This document shows positions 1 through 13,953 of a DNA stretch of 64,000 bases, in pieces. Numbering within the stretch: position 1 is the first letter of the stretch; each line of letters begins with the position of its first letter. This DNA is from Liquidambar formosana. Lineage: Eukaryota > Streptophyta > Magnoliopsida > Saxifragales > Altingiaceae. The position numbers and the translations under genes are program-made. The notes below the pieces were generated by a model, which ran no database searches, had not been told where the DNA came from, and saw only the letters and a list, made by a program, of their open reading frames with translations. The stretch lies in the NCBI GenBank assembly GCA_039720395.1, contig CM077826.1, positions 27,980,430 to 28,044,429 of the forward strand, read 5' to 3'.

Positions 1-1032
1 TGAACCTTCAATTAGGAATGCTTTAGGAGTTTAGTACAGAGATATATTTACAGTCTCAAATTACAACTCTTTGTAATTCCATATTCTCAACTCTAACTGC
101 ATGGACATATCATGTGAATATTAATGATTCAAATAAACATGATAGAATAAGCCATTTTATTAATTCAATAATAAATGTGATATACATAAATGAAATCAAA
201 TGATTATTCTTTATCCCTAAACAATCATCTCTATGATTGGCTCTAGGGTATACTACTAACAATGTAACGGTCCGTTAATGAATAGTATCAGCCGTTATGC
301 CCTTAAACTTTATATTTTCACTTTCCCACGTCATTTGCTTGTGCTCCTAGCCTGTTGACTCGAAAGCGAACACACTTTCAACTGGTTTTTGCAATTAAAA
401 CCACCAGTTCAACTTTAAATCTATTCTTTCAACGATTGGAAGCCAAAATCGAATATCAAAAGCATCTTTGAGCACTATTTGAGGTTTTATTTTTCTTCCC
501 TTTGTCATCGCCCCCATCTCTTTAAACCTAAATCTATGATGTTTAACCATGGATCTACGGTTCATAACAATCACACATGCAATCATACATTTTTTTTCCC
601 GATTTTTATTTATTTATTCCCCTCCCCCTCTTTAAACCTAGATTTATGATGTTTAATTATAGATCTACCATTCATGCATTTTCTTTTTTCTTTTCTTTTT
701 TTTTTTTGAATTTTTTTTTTCTTATGTTCATTACTTCATTTTTTAATTAAAAAAAATTAAATATCAATTTATTACTTGTTATAATCATGTTTATTATATA
801 GTATGTAGGAAAAAGTAGTAATTATTATTAAAAATGACGACAAAAAACTTCATAAAATGGCTTTACCCACACTATGCCATGTTGAATAAAATTCATTAAA
901 TTTTTTCAGAACAAGACCATATAGGTTTCTGAAGTGAAAACATGAGTATCAAAAAGTTTAGGGCATGGTCAATTTCTAAAAATAAACCTTTTCTTCTTCT
1001 TTTTATGCTTTTTCTTTGTGTTAAAAATAAAT
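1..1032. other. AT-rich intergenic DNA, no gene recognised
   Basis: No exon or known element was recognised here. The stretch is AT-rich with long T runs near 590 and 690-720. The only structure is a local direct duplication (517-563 and 627-675). If the missing first exon of the epimerase gene lies upstream of 7124 at this distance, it could be here or outside the window, but no matching coding sequence was seen. Confidence 0.5.
517..675. repeat. Direct duplication, offset 110 bp
   Basis: A segment starting CTCTTTAAACCTA at 517 recurs at 627 with a few substitutions over about 48 bp. Both copies are followed by T-rich DNA. It looks like a simple tandem duplication with diverged spacers. Confidence 0.7.
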
Positions 1033-2600
1033 GGGTAAATTGCAAAAAAACTACCCTAAAGTTTGGGTTAGGTTTTTGTTTGGTAACATCAAGTTTAAAT
1101 TTCATCAATCAAGTCTCCAAACTGTCAGTTGTTTTACAATTGGAGTTCTACCGTAAGCAACGATCTGTTGACCAAATGGTAAAGAGGCACGTGACCTTAT
1201 TTATATCTAATATGCCTACGTTATCCTTTTATGTTATGGAAGGCCTTTCTTACCCCTATGCCTATCTAATGTTCCTCTTTTGCTCCTATCACCATCTTAC
1301 TGGTCATATGTTGCCCCAACCCATATATATTTCAGATTTCAACAATATATTCTCTCTCTCTCTCTATCCATGCTTCTTGCTCTCTTCTCCAAAGCCTGTG
1401 CAATCACAAAACCACTTAAAAAGAAAAAAAAAAATCTTCTTCTCTCCAAAATTGAATAAACCAAAAGGAACCCAGGAACTTAAATGCAAGAACCACCAAG
1501 AAATCACTACATGCCTGTCTGTTGATGAGTTTAATGGTAAGATTCTTGTTGGGAAGCTACGTGACAACACACATCCTTGAGCTCAGTGGCCAAAGACAAT
1601 GTTATGTCAAAAACTCTGTTTCTTTTCGTATAGATCCTTCCGTAGAGAATCCAAATCTCTTGAGTATTGTTTCTTTGATACCGACATCGCCGACAAAAAT
1701 TAACCCTTTAAAATAGGTAAGTAAACCCAAAAATTCAAATTTCTCCGAATTGGGATTGGGTTATATAGAATGTTTCCGTTGAAAGTATTGATAGCTCTTG
1801 ATGCTTTGCATGTGAATAAATGTACCTCTGCATTTAAACCATACTCCATACTATTTTTGTGATTAAAGAAAATAAACCTATGAAGAGGAAAAATTTAAGC
1901 CGATATAAGCCTCATGTTGGTTGTTTTCTAATTGAAATGTTATCTCAATATGTGTGTGTGTGAGTGTAAATTGGCTTGGCCTCCTCAATTTGGATGATTT
2001 TGTGGGTTTGCCACTAATCCGGCCTTAGTATCTCTATTTCCTCTCCTTTGCGCAAAAAAAAATTGTAAATTAGAAAATTATAAGTTACTTATTGTCTTTG
2101 ATTTTCATCAACTTTTTATTGTATCCGACATAGTGGATTTAAGCTTCAGATCAAACATCAACACCATATGCACATATATAGTCTCTTCTGAAACCGCATA
2201 AAATTTAGGGTTTTGAAAAGCTTTAGTTTTTCATTAAAGAGAATCAAAATTGTTGAGTTTTGAAACTGTGGTTATCACTAAGACAATGGGAGGTGACGCT
2301 AAACAGGGATTATGCAACCCATACCTGTTATTCAAGTGATCTATAGATGAGACAGAGGGAGAGAGAAAGCATATAGGAGAATATTGTTATTCTTGAATAA
2401 TTGATATGCCCAACTAAAAGCATATATATGCTGATCAAAGAAAAAAAACAAAAAGCATATATGTCATTTTTGTCATCGCCTTTAATGGGTTATTGATTTT
2501 TGGTCAATGAAATGCTTGGGGAATCAATTGGCGAAATTTAAACTTGAGGGTACCAAACTGAAACCTGATCCAAACTCCAGGTAGTTTTCTGCAATTTTCC
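1033..2600. mobile_element. MULE-like DNA transposon with long TIRs, non-autonomous
   Basis: The left end GGGTAAATTGCAAAAAAAC (1033 on) is mirrored by the reverse complement of 2520-2600. The two arms stay similar for about 80 bp, including the shared block CAAGTTTAAATTTC. Long inverted ends beginning GGTAAATT are typical of plant Mutator-like elements. A clear 9-bp target duplication is not visible, so the flanks have decayed. No transposase is encoded. The 1.4-kb interior has short open frames (for example 1522-1716, plus strand) that could be captured gene sequence, but no family was recognised. Confidence 0.65.
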
Positions 2601-2819
2601 TATTTTTCACTATTTTGAAGTGTTTGACAAGAAAACCCACACTCATGTCATGTCGTTTTGAGACAGGTACTCCATGGTGAAACAAGGGTCCATGTAAAAT
2701 AGATTCTGATCGTCGGAAAAATTTTTTGGTCCAAGGAAAATTACTATTGATTTACTTCATTGATTGTATGGTTGAACCATAGTTGAGGAAGCTAGGCATT
2801 TGTTTTTATTCACACTTAT

Positions 2820-5715
2820 TATTGTTACTTTTTTAAAAAAAATTATTTTGTGGGAGGATTTGGAAGAGGTTAGGGGGAGATCCTTGGTGTGTGGCGGGGG
2901 ACTTTAATGTTGTGAGATTCTCTTCAGAGAGGTTGATATGCCAGGCTATTAATTCATAGAGGATTTCTTAGAGTCTATTCAGCAAAATGAGCTCATCGAT
3001 CCGCCATTGACTGGAAAGATGTTTATATGGTCTAATAATCACGCTTCTCCAGGGATGTCTCATTTGGATAGGTTCATGATTTTGGCATCATTGGAAAAGC
3101 ACATTTTGATGGTGTTTCAGTCCCTGCTTCCTAAGCCACTTTCAGATCATGTGTTGGCGTTGTTGGATAGTCAGGAGACAGGGAGTGGGAAAAGGCCTTT
3201 TAGATTCAAGAATATGTGGTAGCAAGTGGAAGTTTTTTTTGGAGTTGTACGGCTGGTGGAATTCCTTTTCCTTCACAGGATCCCTTAGCTTTGTTCTTGC
3301 AAAGAAGTTAAAAGCTTTAAAAGACAACTCGAAACAATGAAATGTAGAAGTCTTTTGGAGGGTAGAGGTCTCTAAAGCTAAGTTGTTGATTGATATCAAA
3401 AGTGGATGGCTTGGAAGAGGTAGAGTGCTTATCGGAAGAGGATAGAGTTTGGAGGGAGCGAGGAAGCGAGGAAGCAGTATGTCAGATTGGCTAAATTGAA
3501 GGAAATTACTTGGAGGCAGAAATCGATGGAACTTTGGCTCCATGAGGGGGATATGAACACGAGGTTTGTCCATCATATGGCTAATGCTCATAGGTGCAGG
3601 GACTTAAAAATCGCGATATATCGCGATATATCGCCATATCGGAGGGTAACGATACGATATATTGTTGCGAAATTGAACAATTTTCAAAAAACAAAATATC
3701 GAACGATATCAGCGATATATCGAAGATATATCGAAAATATCAAAGATATATTGCTGATATCGAAGATATATCGCTGATATCGAAGATATATCGCTGATAT
3801 CGTTCAAGATATCGACACTGCCATGTTTAAATGCCCTTTTGCTGATTGCTAATGAAATTTTTACACATTAGAATAGGTTAGGAACTTAGGATTCACATAT
3901 ATATGTACATTTTACTATGCTTAGTATTTCACATAATTTAAAATATTATTTCAAACCAGTGGCCTTTGGTCTAATAGCACTCTATATTTAAATGTTACAA
4001 AAATCTATTTTAATGTTATATAACATTTAAATGTTGAATTTGCAAAATTTTCTATTATTTATTTACTTAGCGTGGTATATTTTTTATACCCTACGCAACA
4101 CATACTTGTATTATACATATTTAAATTGCAATATTTTGATGCTAGATTGTGTATTAGAGTTTAAATAATTGTTTCCTAGAGTTTCAATAAAAATATTCAT
4201 GTTTAACTCATAATATCCACTATATCTTTAAAACGATATCGATATTGTCGATATATCCAACGATATATCCGATATATCCACATTTTTGGACCCTCGATAT
4301 ATCCATCGATATCGATATTAAAGTCCTTGCATAGGTGGAATAATTTTATGGGCAAGTTGAGGGTGGAGGGAGTGGGGATGGAGGAGGAGGAGGAGGAGAT
4401 TGCTAATAGGTTGTGGAGTTGTGTCAAAAGCTGCTCAAAGAAGAGTACAGGTTGTGGTTAGAAAGGATTGAGCTTGACACCTTAAGTGAGGAGGATGCTT
4501 CGTGGTTGGAGAGACCTTGGGATGAGGAGAAGGTCTAGGATTTAGTGAGGAGTCTACATCGGGATAAAGGTCCGGCGACAGATCCAGATGGTATGACTAT
4601 GGTGTTTTATCAAAAGTGTTGGCATATGGTTAAAGCGGATTTGATGAATCTCTTGCAGGAATTCCATGAGAAGGGAAAGATTCGAAAGTAGTTTGAATGC
4701 TACTTTTGTCACTTTGAGTTTGAAGAAGAGAGATACATTTGATGTCAAGGAATACTGATCTATTAGTTTAGTGGTCGTGTTTTTGGCTAAATTGTTGGCG
4801 GGTGGACAGATGTTTGGTGTGCAGAGAGGTGTTTGAAGGATGATTGTCCTAATATTTTTGAGGCAGCAGCTAACAAGGAGGCGTGGATTAAGGATTTTGG
4901 TAGGTGGTGGGATGAAATTATGAGTTGCGATGTGGTTCTTGGTAGAAACTTGCAAGATTGAGAGTTAGAAGAGCCACTGCAGTTCTTTGATAAGATCTGC
5001 AGGGTTGAAACAGACAGAAGAGAACAAGACCCCATGGTTTGGAAAGGGAATGCAAATGGTACATTCTGGGTAAAGTTGTATTTTAATGTGTTGCACAGAT
5101 CTGAAGGGAGAAGGTTTCCAATCTCAAGGATTTGGGTTTCATTAGCTCCCTCCAAAGTTTCGTTTTGTCTGGGTGGCTTGTTGGGGACAATGTTTGACTA
5201 TTGATAATTTGCAGAGGTGGGGTTTTGTACTTTCTAACTGGTTTATCATCTGTACGGGTGACATGGAATTGGTGAATCATATTCTTTTGCATTGTGAGGT
5301 GGTGCGGCATTTGTGTGCTGTGTGTTTTGAGTTGTTTGGTATCCATGGATGATACCTTGTTCGGTGTTGAACTTATTGGAGTCATGGTGTTGTCGAAGCA
5401 CGAACAATTACTCTAAGTCAATGTGGAGGTCAGTTCCACGTGCTATCTTTTGGATCATTTGGCAGGAGCATAACAGAAGAACCTTCAAGGGGGAAGTGTA
5501 GTTTGGATACATTGAGAAATAGTATTTTATTTTACTTTTTTTTTGCTGTATTTTTTGTTGGGGGGATTTAGAGAGTTTTTTTAAACGAATGCCCCCCTTG
5601 AGTTTTTGGATAGATTAAAGCTATAGGGTAATTTGTTTTGTTTTTTGTTTTTTTTGGTATGTGCCTTTGTATACTGGGTCTCATGCCCTTTCTTTTTAAT
5701 AATGATTTTTTTTTT
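2820..5715 (+). mobile_element. L1-type LINE, degenerate, interrupted by a MITE
   Basis: Fragments appear in LINE order on the plus strand. Near 2890-3070 is an endonuclease piece with GDFNVV-like and FIWSNNH motifs and an LDRF motif. Near 3480-3590 is the endonuclease-RT linker (WLHEGDMNTRFVHHMANAH). From 4340 to 4800 are N-terminal RT remnants. From 4990 to 5500 is a zinc-binding RT domain (VWKGNANGTFWVKLYF, then HILLHCEVV). Most of the RT palm is deleted near 4800, and stops and frameshifts are frequent. The 3' end near 5640-5715 (CTTTGTATACTGGGTC, then a TTTTTAATAATG tail) fits plant LINE tails. The frame reads cleanly across the MITE site when the MITE and one target copy are removed. 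Confidence 0.85.
3597..4329. mobile_element. hAT MITE with ATATCG subterminal repeats
   Basis: Perfect 8-bp target duplications CATAGGTG flank it at 3589-3596 and 4330-4337. The ends are CAGGGACTT and, reverse-complemented, CAAGGACTT. Both subterminal regions are packed with CGATATAT units (3608-3805 and 4230-4315). An 8-bp duplication with a CA(G/A)GG terminus is the hAT signature. Both ends match the ends of the large hAT element at 19056-29431, so this is probably its internally deleted, non-autonomous derivative. It carries no protein gene; the frames here are repeat-driven. Confidence 0.9.
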
Positions 5716-7123
5716 CCTGAATTTTTGCTGTTTGGTGGTGGTTTTTTTCAGTGTTTCAATAAAGATGGTTGCAAATTTTTTAATTTATTTTTTATAATAA
5801 GATGGTTGCAGTTTTTAGCTTGTATTTATTCTTTCCTGTATTTTTTTATATCATTAATATTTTCTGACATTGTGAGCACATTTCAGTGTTAGTTGTGCTT
5901 CTTTAAGTGTGTGGTTGCTACTTGCTACTATGGCAAGTTCTACTGAGCCAACATTTACCATTTTAATCTTTTGTGATGGAGATGGTAAGTTAAAGGGACA
6001 AATCTCATCTCATGTGCTTAGTTAAGGTGCTCTTGATGGTTTAGGGAGTTAAGTGTGCTATGACTGCTCCTTCTGCAAAGACATATGCTTATAATGAAGA
6101 GTGTATGATGCCAACTATTTGATGATGACTTGATAATGGAACTGTCCGAAACCATCTCTGTATATGCTTATGTATTTTTTTGGGATAAATAATCAAGAAA
6201 GTGAAATGTATTCAGTAGTGAAGTGTGTACTTGTTAGCTGTTTATCTGAGCTGTTTGAGGACTTCTTCTTCTTTTATTTATTTATTTATTTATTTTTTGG
6301 GGGGGGGGGGATGTGGGGAAGGAAAATGAATTGTATAAAAGAGAAAGGAGAAATACAATGCGGAGCATGACATCTTTCTTCTTCCCTGCCTTTTCTTTCT
6401 TCCTCTCCCCTCCTCTCTTGTTTTACTTCAATCTTATACTTTTACAATCTGTTATCCAGTTTGGCGTTCTCTCTATCCGGTGTGTAAATTTTTATTGGCT
6501 TTTATTAGTTGTCGATGTTCTTGGCTAGCAATGTGAGCATGTGGAGATCAGCAATGTGTTGCTACCTAGCTTATTATTTTGATCTTATTTGTTTGAAACA
6601 TGGATTTGTGCATATACGTAAATTCAACCTAATATCACAAAGAAATTGTTTCACTTTGATTACCATGCATTATCTTGAACCACAAGGTGTCTTGTCACTC
6701 TCCAATGTGGAATTCTATCCATTGACACCTTATTGTTCTCAGTTTAGTGGTTTGTAATGTAAGTCTTATTATAAAGAACGGAATCCCTTGCTACCTATCT
6801 TATTATTTGATACTATTAGGTCAAAATATTGATCTGTAGACATACGTGAATACAACCCTAAGAGCATGAAGAAATTCTTTTGCCTTGAAAGTTATGCTTG
6901 AGTACCATGTGTTATAATGATCCTATTTTTCCAGAACGGGCGCATGTTCTTCTGGTTAGGTTATTTAATTAACCATTTTTGAATGTATTCCTTTTTCTTC
7001 GTTAATGATGTCATAATGGTTCTTATTTTGGATTTAAATGCATTCTTTACAAGAAAGTTGATAATAGACCATAAAGCCTAATTGTAAGACAGTTTATAAT
7101 TATCATAATTTTGTTTGAAATAG
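5716..7123. other. AT-rich region upstream of first recognised epimerase exon
   Basis: No exon was confidently found. A short ATG frame at 5929 (MASSTEPTF...) ends at a GT donor-like site near 5985, but it does not resemble the family's N-terminus well enough to call. A degenerate duplication is visible: 6555-6670 and 6787-6900 share GCTACCTA, CTTATTATTT and a phased ATACGT(A/G)AAT. A 12-bp G run follows TTTATT repeats at 6299-6310. Confidence 0.5.
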
Positions 7124-7927
7124 GTGTATCTCTATGGGGGTCAGGTTACATCTTGGAAGAATGAGCATGGAGAAGAGTTGCTTTTTGTCAGTAGTAAGGT
7201 ACTCCATTTCATTGTAATTGTTGCCTACAAGTATCATCTTAAAAGCCTAAATGATCTTTTATTGGCATGTTTTTAGACTTTTAGTGATATGCCAATAAAT
7301 CTTAACTCTTAACAAATATTAGCACAAAGTTGCTAGTGGAATCTCTTTTGAAGAAAGCTGTTCTTAATGGTTATTGAGCTTCTGAAAACATATTTGGTGT
7401 CAAACTATGCTGACTTACACTGATAGACCACACTGCAGGTTGTTTAGTATGTCAATATGAGAGGAGATAACTAACAATTATCCTTTGAATGTAACCTAAA
7501 GGATTTTTATTAACATCTTCTTGCCATCTAGTGAATGAGGGGCAGCATTTAAGAATATCCCAGTTTTCTGTGGATTTCAGATTGCTTCATTGAGAGAAGA
7601 TGTATGGTCCTTTGAATGCAACCTGGAGGACTTTTATTAACCTCCTATTGCCAACTTGCCATCTATAAATAAATATGTTTGTCGTATCAATTTTTGTTTA
7701 AAACATAAATGACAAGCCTCAAAAGATTTGAAACATATATAAAACCAATTAAGATGCAAGAATAAACTCATAAATACGTCCTCAAACTCAGAAAAGAAAC
7801 TTGGAGCCTCTTTTCAATGCATTTAGAAACTCATAGTTAATGAATACAAAATTAAGGAAAAGGGGAAAAAAATCACCTTTGGTCAACACCATGCCTCTAG
7901 AATTGTTCCAAGAAGAGAATGGAACTG

Positions 7928-7971
<44 letters not shown>

Positions 7972-8011
7972 GACTTGGGCTCCCGTTTAATTTCTTATTG
8001 TTATCGTTATC

Positions 8012-8044
<33 letters not shown>

Positions 8045-11000
8045 GTTATCGTTATTATAATGGGCAAATGGTTGTGGAGATTTGGCATAGGGGAACAAAG
8101 CCTTTGGGGGGATGCGGTGATTTGGAAGTATGGTATCTCTTTGGAAGGTTGGTGGCCTAGGGAGGTTAGGGGCACTCATGGGGTGGGTCTTTGGAAAGCA
8201 ATCTTGCAAGAATTTCAAGACTTTGTGAAAGAAATCAAATTTAAGATAGGGGATGGGGAAAGAGTGAGATTTGGGAAAGACTCTTGGTGCAATGACAATC
8301 CCCTCATGATCGACTTCCCTCTTTTGTTTGATATTGCCGGAAATAATGATGCCATGGTCATTGATTGTCTTGATGGGAATAATGGTACTACTACTTGGAA
8401 TATTAACCTTATTAGGCACTTCAATGATTGGGAATTGGAGGGGGTCTTGAACTTTTTTCAAAATCTTTATGATTGTAAGATTTCTTTGGGTGGGAATGAT
8501 TCCTTGGTGTGGCATAAGGACTCTAAAGGGTCATTCTCGGTGAAATCTTACAATAAGATCTTGATCTCTTGTGGAGTTTCTTTTCCGCCAGCAAAGTCGA
8601 TTTGGATTACTTCGGTGCCCTCTAAAGTCTCTTCATATGGTTGGTGAGTAAAGGCAAGTGCTTGACTTTGGACCATTTGAATAATAGAAGATGGATCTTG
8701 GTTAATAGATGCATTTTATGCAAGGAAGTGGCGGAAACGGTTGATCATCTTTTCATCCATTGCCACGTGGTGTGGAGCCTTTGGATGTTCATCCTTAGCC
8801 TTTTTGGTACTTGTTGGGTTATGCCTTCTCATCCTCATAACCTTCTTTCGGGTTGGCGGATCAAGACAAGGAATAAAAATGCTAAGTTGGTGTGGGATAT
8901 GGCCCCACATGCACTCTTTTGGTGCCTTTGGAGAGAGAGAAATCTTCAAACCTTTGAAGATAAGGAAACTTCAATCATTGAGCTCAAGTCTTTTTGGGTC
9001 AAGACTCTTTTTTGGTGGTTTCATAGCTACACTAATGATCACAACCCCTCTTTTATTTGTTTCATAGATATGTTAAAGATATAGTTTGGGGTTTTTGTTT
9101 TCTTTTTGGCTAGCACTTTTATATTCCTTATGTACTTAGGCTTTGCCCTTTTTGATATATAATACTTCATCAAAAAAAATTATTATTGTTATAGATTAAC
9201 TCAAATAACAAATAGAGTAACATTTAAACCCCTTTATGTTCTAAAAAATACAATTCAACCCCTAGCATATCCCCATGTAGCCTCCAAGTATCCCCCATGT
9301 GTTCTCCACACATTCTCCAAGTATCCGTTCTCTCTATGTATCCCTCAAGTGTCAATAAATTTATTTATTTGATTATTTTTAGATACATAGAAGATGAATT
9401 TGGTATGTATCCGATACAGATCCAATATGGGATACAAGGGACAGTGGTTTTTTCAGTGTCTGTGCTTTATAGGTCGCCAACTCGCCATTTCTTTGAAAGA
9501 GAGGTTGCTGAAGATTATCCCAGTTTTCTCTAGATGAGAAAGTCACTTCTCTTGATTGTCTGAGAAAAAGGATGTCTCTGCTTTTTTAAAATAGGTTAAC
9601 GTTTCAAATTCTAAACTTACTCTATTTCTTGATAATTTTGTTATTCCATGCCTTCCTTTTTTTATGTCCCATCAAAATATTTCCTCCAATTCCCAGACCA
9701 CTAGTGTTTGGATTTGGATAATAACTAGTATCTATCAAAGCTCAACCTCTAATAAGACAGCTGTACCGGGCACTCTTCCTGAGGTTTTGAAGTGACTGTG
9801 TAGGGCTATTCCTGGCAGAATTGGGGAGGAGTCTCAATTATTGTACTTGCAAAAGTATCTTAGAGAATCTCAGAAAAGCTGGACTAACAATGGGGCTGTT
9901 TGGGATGATTACCATTTACCAAACATTTTTTTGCACATTGGAAATCCTTTTAAGATTTACACACTTGTATTAAAACCAGAACAAATTAAAATTTCTCAAG
10001 GCAATGTCTGGGATTTGTCCTTAAATAGATGTTTACAATCCTGCTTAAATTTTCTCTCACCTAAACTCTAGTGTCAGATGAGAGCCATGGAGTTGAAGAT
10101 TAACCCTCACTTGTTGTCAGTTTGTCTAATTTCTTTCAACTTATGTTCCCTAATTACCTTGGCCCAATGCTTTTAGCCTCTCTAGTAACAAAATATTTTT
10201 CTGGTGATTCATGGACAATTGCGGTCTCTGGCAATGAATCTTTTGTAGTGATTCCTCGTGGCATGTGTTAACTAATCCAAGGAAGGCCTAGCAACAACAT
10301 TGTGGCAGCCTTCTTGGATTGCCAAGCGGGATTTGCAACAACTAGTTCTGTGTCGCTGCATATATAGTTTTGTGTAATGTAATTTTGTTAAGGTTTCACA
10401 TGTATTTTTAATATTGAATTATTTTTCCACTAGAAAAGATTTATCCATCTAGTGGTGTTTTAGGCTGATGAAGTTACATATATGAAAAGATTGAATATGG
10501 AAGTATATTACTATATTGGACTGGATGGCCCTTTTCTTCCAAGTTATCAATTTAGTTTTCTGGCGTGCAAGGAGCCGAGGATAGACTTTCATGCCACCTT
10601 GCCAGTCAAGGCCTTAATTGTTACTTGAACTATCTCTTGCTTTCTAGGGTTTACTTCTTTTATTTTTGTTGAGGCTTCCATTCGAAGTTTGGACTGTGAT
10701 ATTCCAAGTTTGGACTGTGATAAAGATCTCAGGAGGCTTTTTTTTTTTTGTTTTGTTTTACCATCAGTACATGTGTTTACTCTTTTCTAAAATGTATTTA
10801 TGCTTCACTCAGGCTATATTCAAGCCTCCAAAGGCTATCCGTGGAGGTATTCCTATCTGTTTTCCTCAAGTATGTGCTTCTTTGCTTTTTAGCCCTTTTC
10901 CTTTCCTTGTTCCTGTTCTTTCTGTCTTTTTTCTTTTCTTTTTTTTTTTTTTTTCCTTCATATTTCAGAGAAAGTCACTCTGCATATGCAGTTTGGAAGT

Positions 11001-12265
11001 CATGGTTCCCTTGAGCAACATGGATTTGCAAGGAACAGCTTTTGGAGCATTGATCCTGATCCTTCTCCTTTTCCAACAAATAGCTCCAATAAGGCCTTTG
11101 TTGATTTAATCCTAAAACACTCCGAAGAAGATGTAAAGATCTGGCCTCACAGGTGCACAACTCGAACTTAAATATTGACATATGTATTTCAATCCGACAT
11201 ACTACCTAATCTTTAAAAGGTGATTAGGGAACTTACTTCAGTTGCAAACTTTTTTTCCCTTTATAAAAATTTTTAGCGAGGTAGAGTGTTAAGTTTGGTG
11301 TTTTCATTTGTGATCTTCTAGAATATATTAATTTCTTGCTTTGATAATTAAATTTGTTGTATATATGCTTGTTTGAATTCTTTGGGATTCTCCTTTTTTA
11401 TATTTGGATTAATTAATATAATACACCATGGTGATTTTCAGATATGAGTTTCGCCTAAGGGTAACTCTGGGACCTGGAGGAGATCTGATGTTGACATCAC
11501 GCATCAGAAATACCAACACTGATGGAAAGCCATTTACATTCACATTTGCTTATCACACCTATTTTTCTGTTTCTGATATCAGGTTTTGTAGCAAGCTTTC
11601 TTTATTTTTGCTATCATTTTAAGTTGTTTGTTACATTATCTTTCTATGGGTTTTTTACATGGCTGCCATGCATAATGCTCTCATAGTAGTTGCATTTTTT
11701 TTGCCCCCTTGCAGTTATTTTTGGCTACATTTCATCAATACAAGTGATATGGTGACTAAAGTTCTCTTTTTTAACTCTAATTACCTAGAAAAGGTTGTAG
11801 ACAAGGAAGTGATGAAGTAATTTGTAATTCTTGCATTTTAGCACTCAGTTGTCTATCAGCATGATTGGATGATTTTTAACCATCTGGCTTGCATACTCTT
11901 TGTTTAAACTTTCTCTAAATTTTTTCGATCATCCAATCAAATTGAATAATACAAAACGGATTAAATCATCCATTTAAGGTGATTTTATTTTGTACATGAT
12001 TTACAAAGGTGGACCCACTTGATGGCTGTTTCTGATTTCTCTGAAAACACAATTCACTTGTAACATTTGCAATTTTAATATTTATTGAGAGTGAGTACTA
12101 AGGTTTTAATTTTCATTTCTTGGAGAGGTGATATGAAGTAAAAGATAAAAAAGGAGTGTAGATCTTTCGTCGACATTTCAGGGTGAGAAGTCATTGCATC
12201 ATTTATTAGAAGCAACCAGCTTAGCCTTCTAAATTTGATTGGACCACACAATACATGCACACACA

Positions 12266-12305
<40 letters not shown>

Positions 12306-12658
12306 TAGGATCAACATACACAAATTCTTACACAAGTGTTTAGATAACCCATCTCCAATTCATATTTTACGAAACCCACCTTTGGATTAGATAGTCTTCC
12401 CACATAGGTCATGCACACAAAAAATCAAGTTCATTCGAGATTAAGAGCCACTTCATCCATAAATGTGAGATTTTTAGTGATTAAAAAGATGAGTTTTTGG
12501 ATCGAATGGCAACAAATCTCGGATCAAGTTGATTTTTTGCGTGCATGACCTATGTGGGAAAACTATCTAATCCAACGGTGGGTTTCACAAAATAAGAATT
12601 GGAGATAGGTTATCTAAAAATTTGTGTAAAAAAGTGTGTATGTTTATCCTAACCCCCC

Positions 12659-12689
<31 letters not shown>

Positions 12690-13922
12690 GTATGTATGTA
12701 TGTATGTATGTATACACATCTAATAATGGTGGGCTAATTTATAATATCATGATTGAGGATGTAGGCTAATCCCCATGTTGATGAAGTCAACTTCCTTTGA
12801 TAATTAATTGCCCTGTACATATTTTTATGGTAAAAAAGTGGGGGCATTTTAGTCACATTATTAATGAGTGAATGGGATCCTGGGGATTTAAAGGTAGGGG
12901 AAAAGTAAAAAAACATACAGAAATTGTGGATAACAGAAGGGGTAATCGCTAAATACTAGAACACGGGGCCATTAGATGTGAACATTTAGAAACATAGGGG
13001 CACCAGGGAAAATACTTATATATATTTTTATTTAGATTCATTCCCCAATCGCAATATGTAGTTTTTATCAGATATTCCCTTCTTTTTTTTAGGTGACTTG
13101 ATTTCAAAATTAAGTTATCTGTCCTTCGAGGAATGTTGCATGCGCTTGGTTATCATGTAAAATACATCTGTATCAATAGATTTTGTTGTATATTGTTTTT
13201 AACCTTTTTAAACTTCTTGTAAGCTTCCAGAAAATGTTTTTACTTCCTAATTGTATAGTTTTAGCTGGTTGAAATGTACTATCACTTTGGTCAAATTATA
13301 ATTCTCTGTGGATATGGGATGTGAGTTTGCTACTTTATTATGTTTCTAAAATGAATTTGTAATTTGCGTCAAATTTTTGTTGCTTGTTATTGATGTCACT
13401 TTTAATATTCAAAATGTTATCTGTAGAAAGAAACTATTAATATTCAAAAATGTTATCTGTGGAAAGAACCTAAATTTTAGAGTTGTGAACCCAACAGATC
13501 TATTATTAATTGAACCATGGTATAATGAATTAATGAGTGCATAAATCAAATTCCTAAATAGCAGACCTAGTGGTGTGCCTTGCCAAACATGTCATCTTAT
13601 CCGTTGGAGTATAATGACTGGGAATGCATTGATGCTTATTTCACATTTTAAAACTTAGTTTCATTGATTCTACAGGTTCTACAATGTACATGTTGCTTCT
13701 CAATTAACATTTTTTGAGGATTTGATTGGAGTTAATGTTACTAAGTTTAATTGTCCTCTTGTATGTAATGGCTGAAAACTGGGTTTGCAAAAAAGTAGCT
13801 TTCTTGAATGATGTTGATAGTGTTCTGGTTTCTACCATTTGCACATTTGGACAGAGATCTCTTTCACTACCATATTCTTTTCTTCTCTCTTAATAATCCT
13901 CATGTCTTATCAACCAAAAAAA

Positions 13923-13953
<31 letters not shown>

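Noticed and set aside
3594..3797. Plus-strand frames rich in ISRYIA/DIS repeats
   Set aside because: They are translations of CGATAT subterminal repeats of the hAT MITE, not a gene.
5929..5985. Possible first exon of the epimerase (MASSTEPTF...DGDG then GTAAGT)
   Set aside because: The sequence after DGDG has no matching next exon, and this subfamily's usual N-terminus (a W-D and N-P-x-G-A-S region) is not present.
6040..6085. GATGGTTTAGGGAG...CCTTCTGCAAAG as a decayed N-terminal exon
   Set aside because: Similarity to a generic DGLP...SSAE exon needs gaps, gives a stop, and has no GT donor after it.
7840..8160. Frame with poly-Glu-Arg and poly-Tyr
   Set aside because: It is read through the (GA)n and (TTA)n microsatellites.
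12302..12655. Foldback as a microRNA precursor
   Set aside because: The arms are about 165 bp with near full-length pairing and microsatellite borders, which fits a MITE; no evidence of a discrete miRNA duplex can be had from sequence alone.
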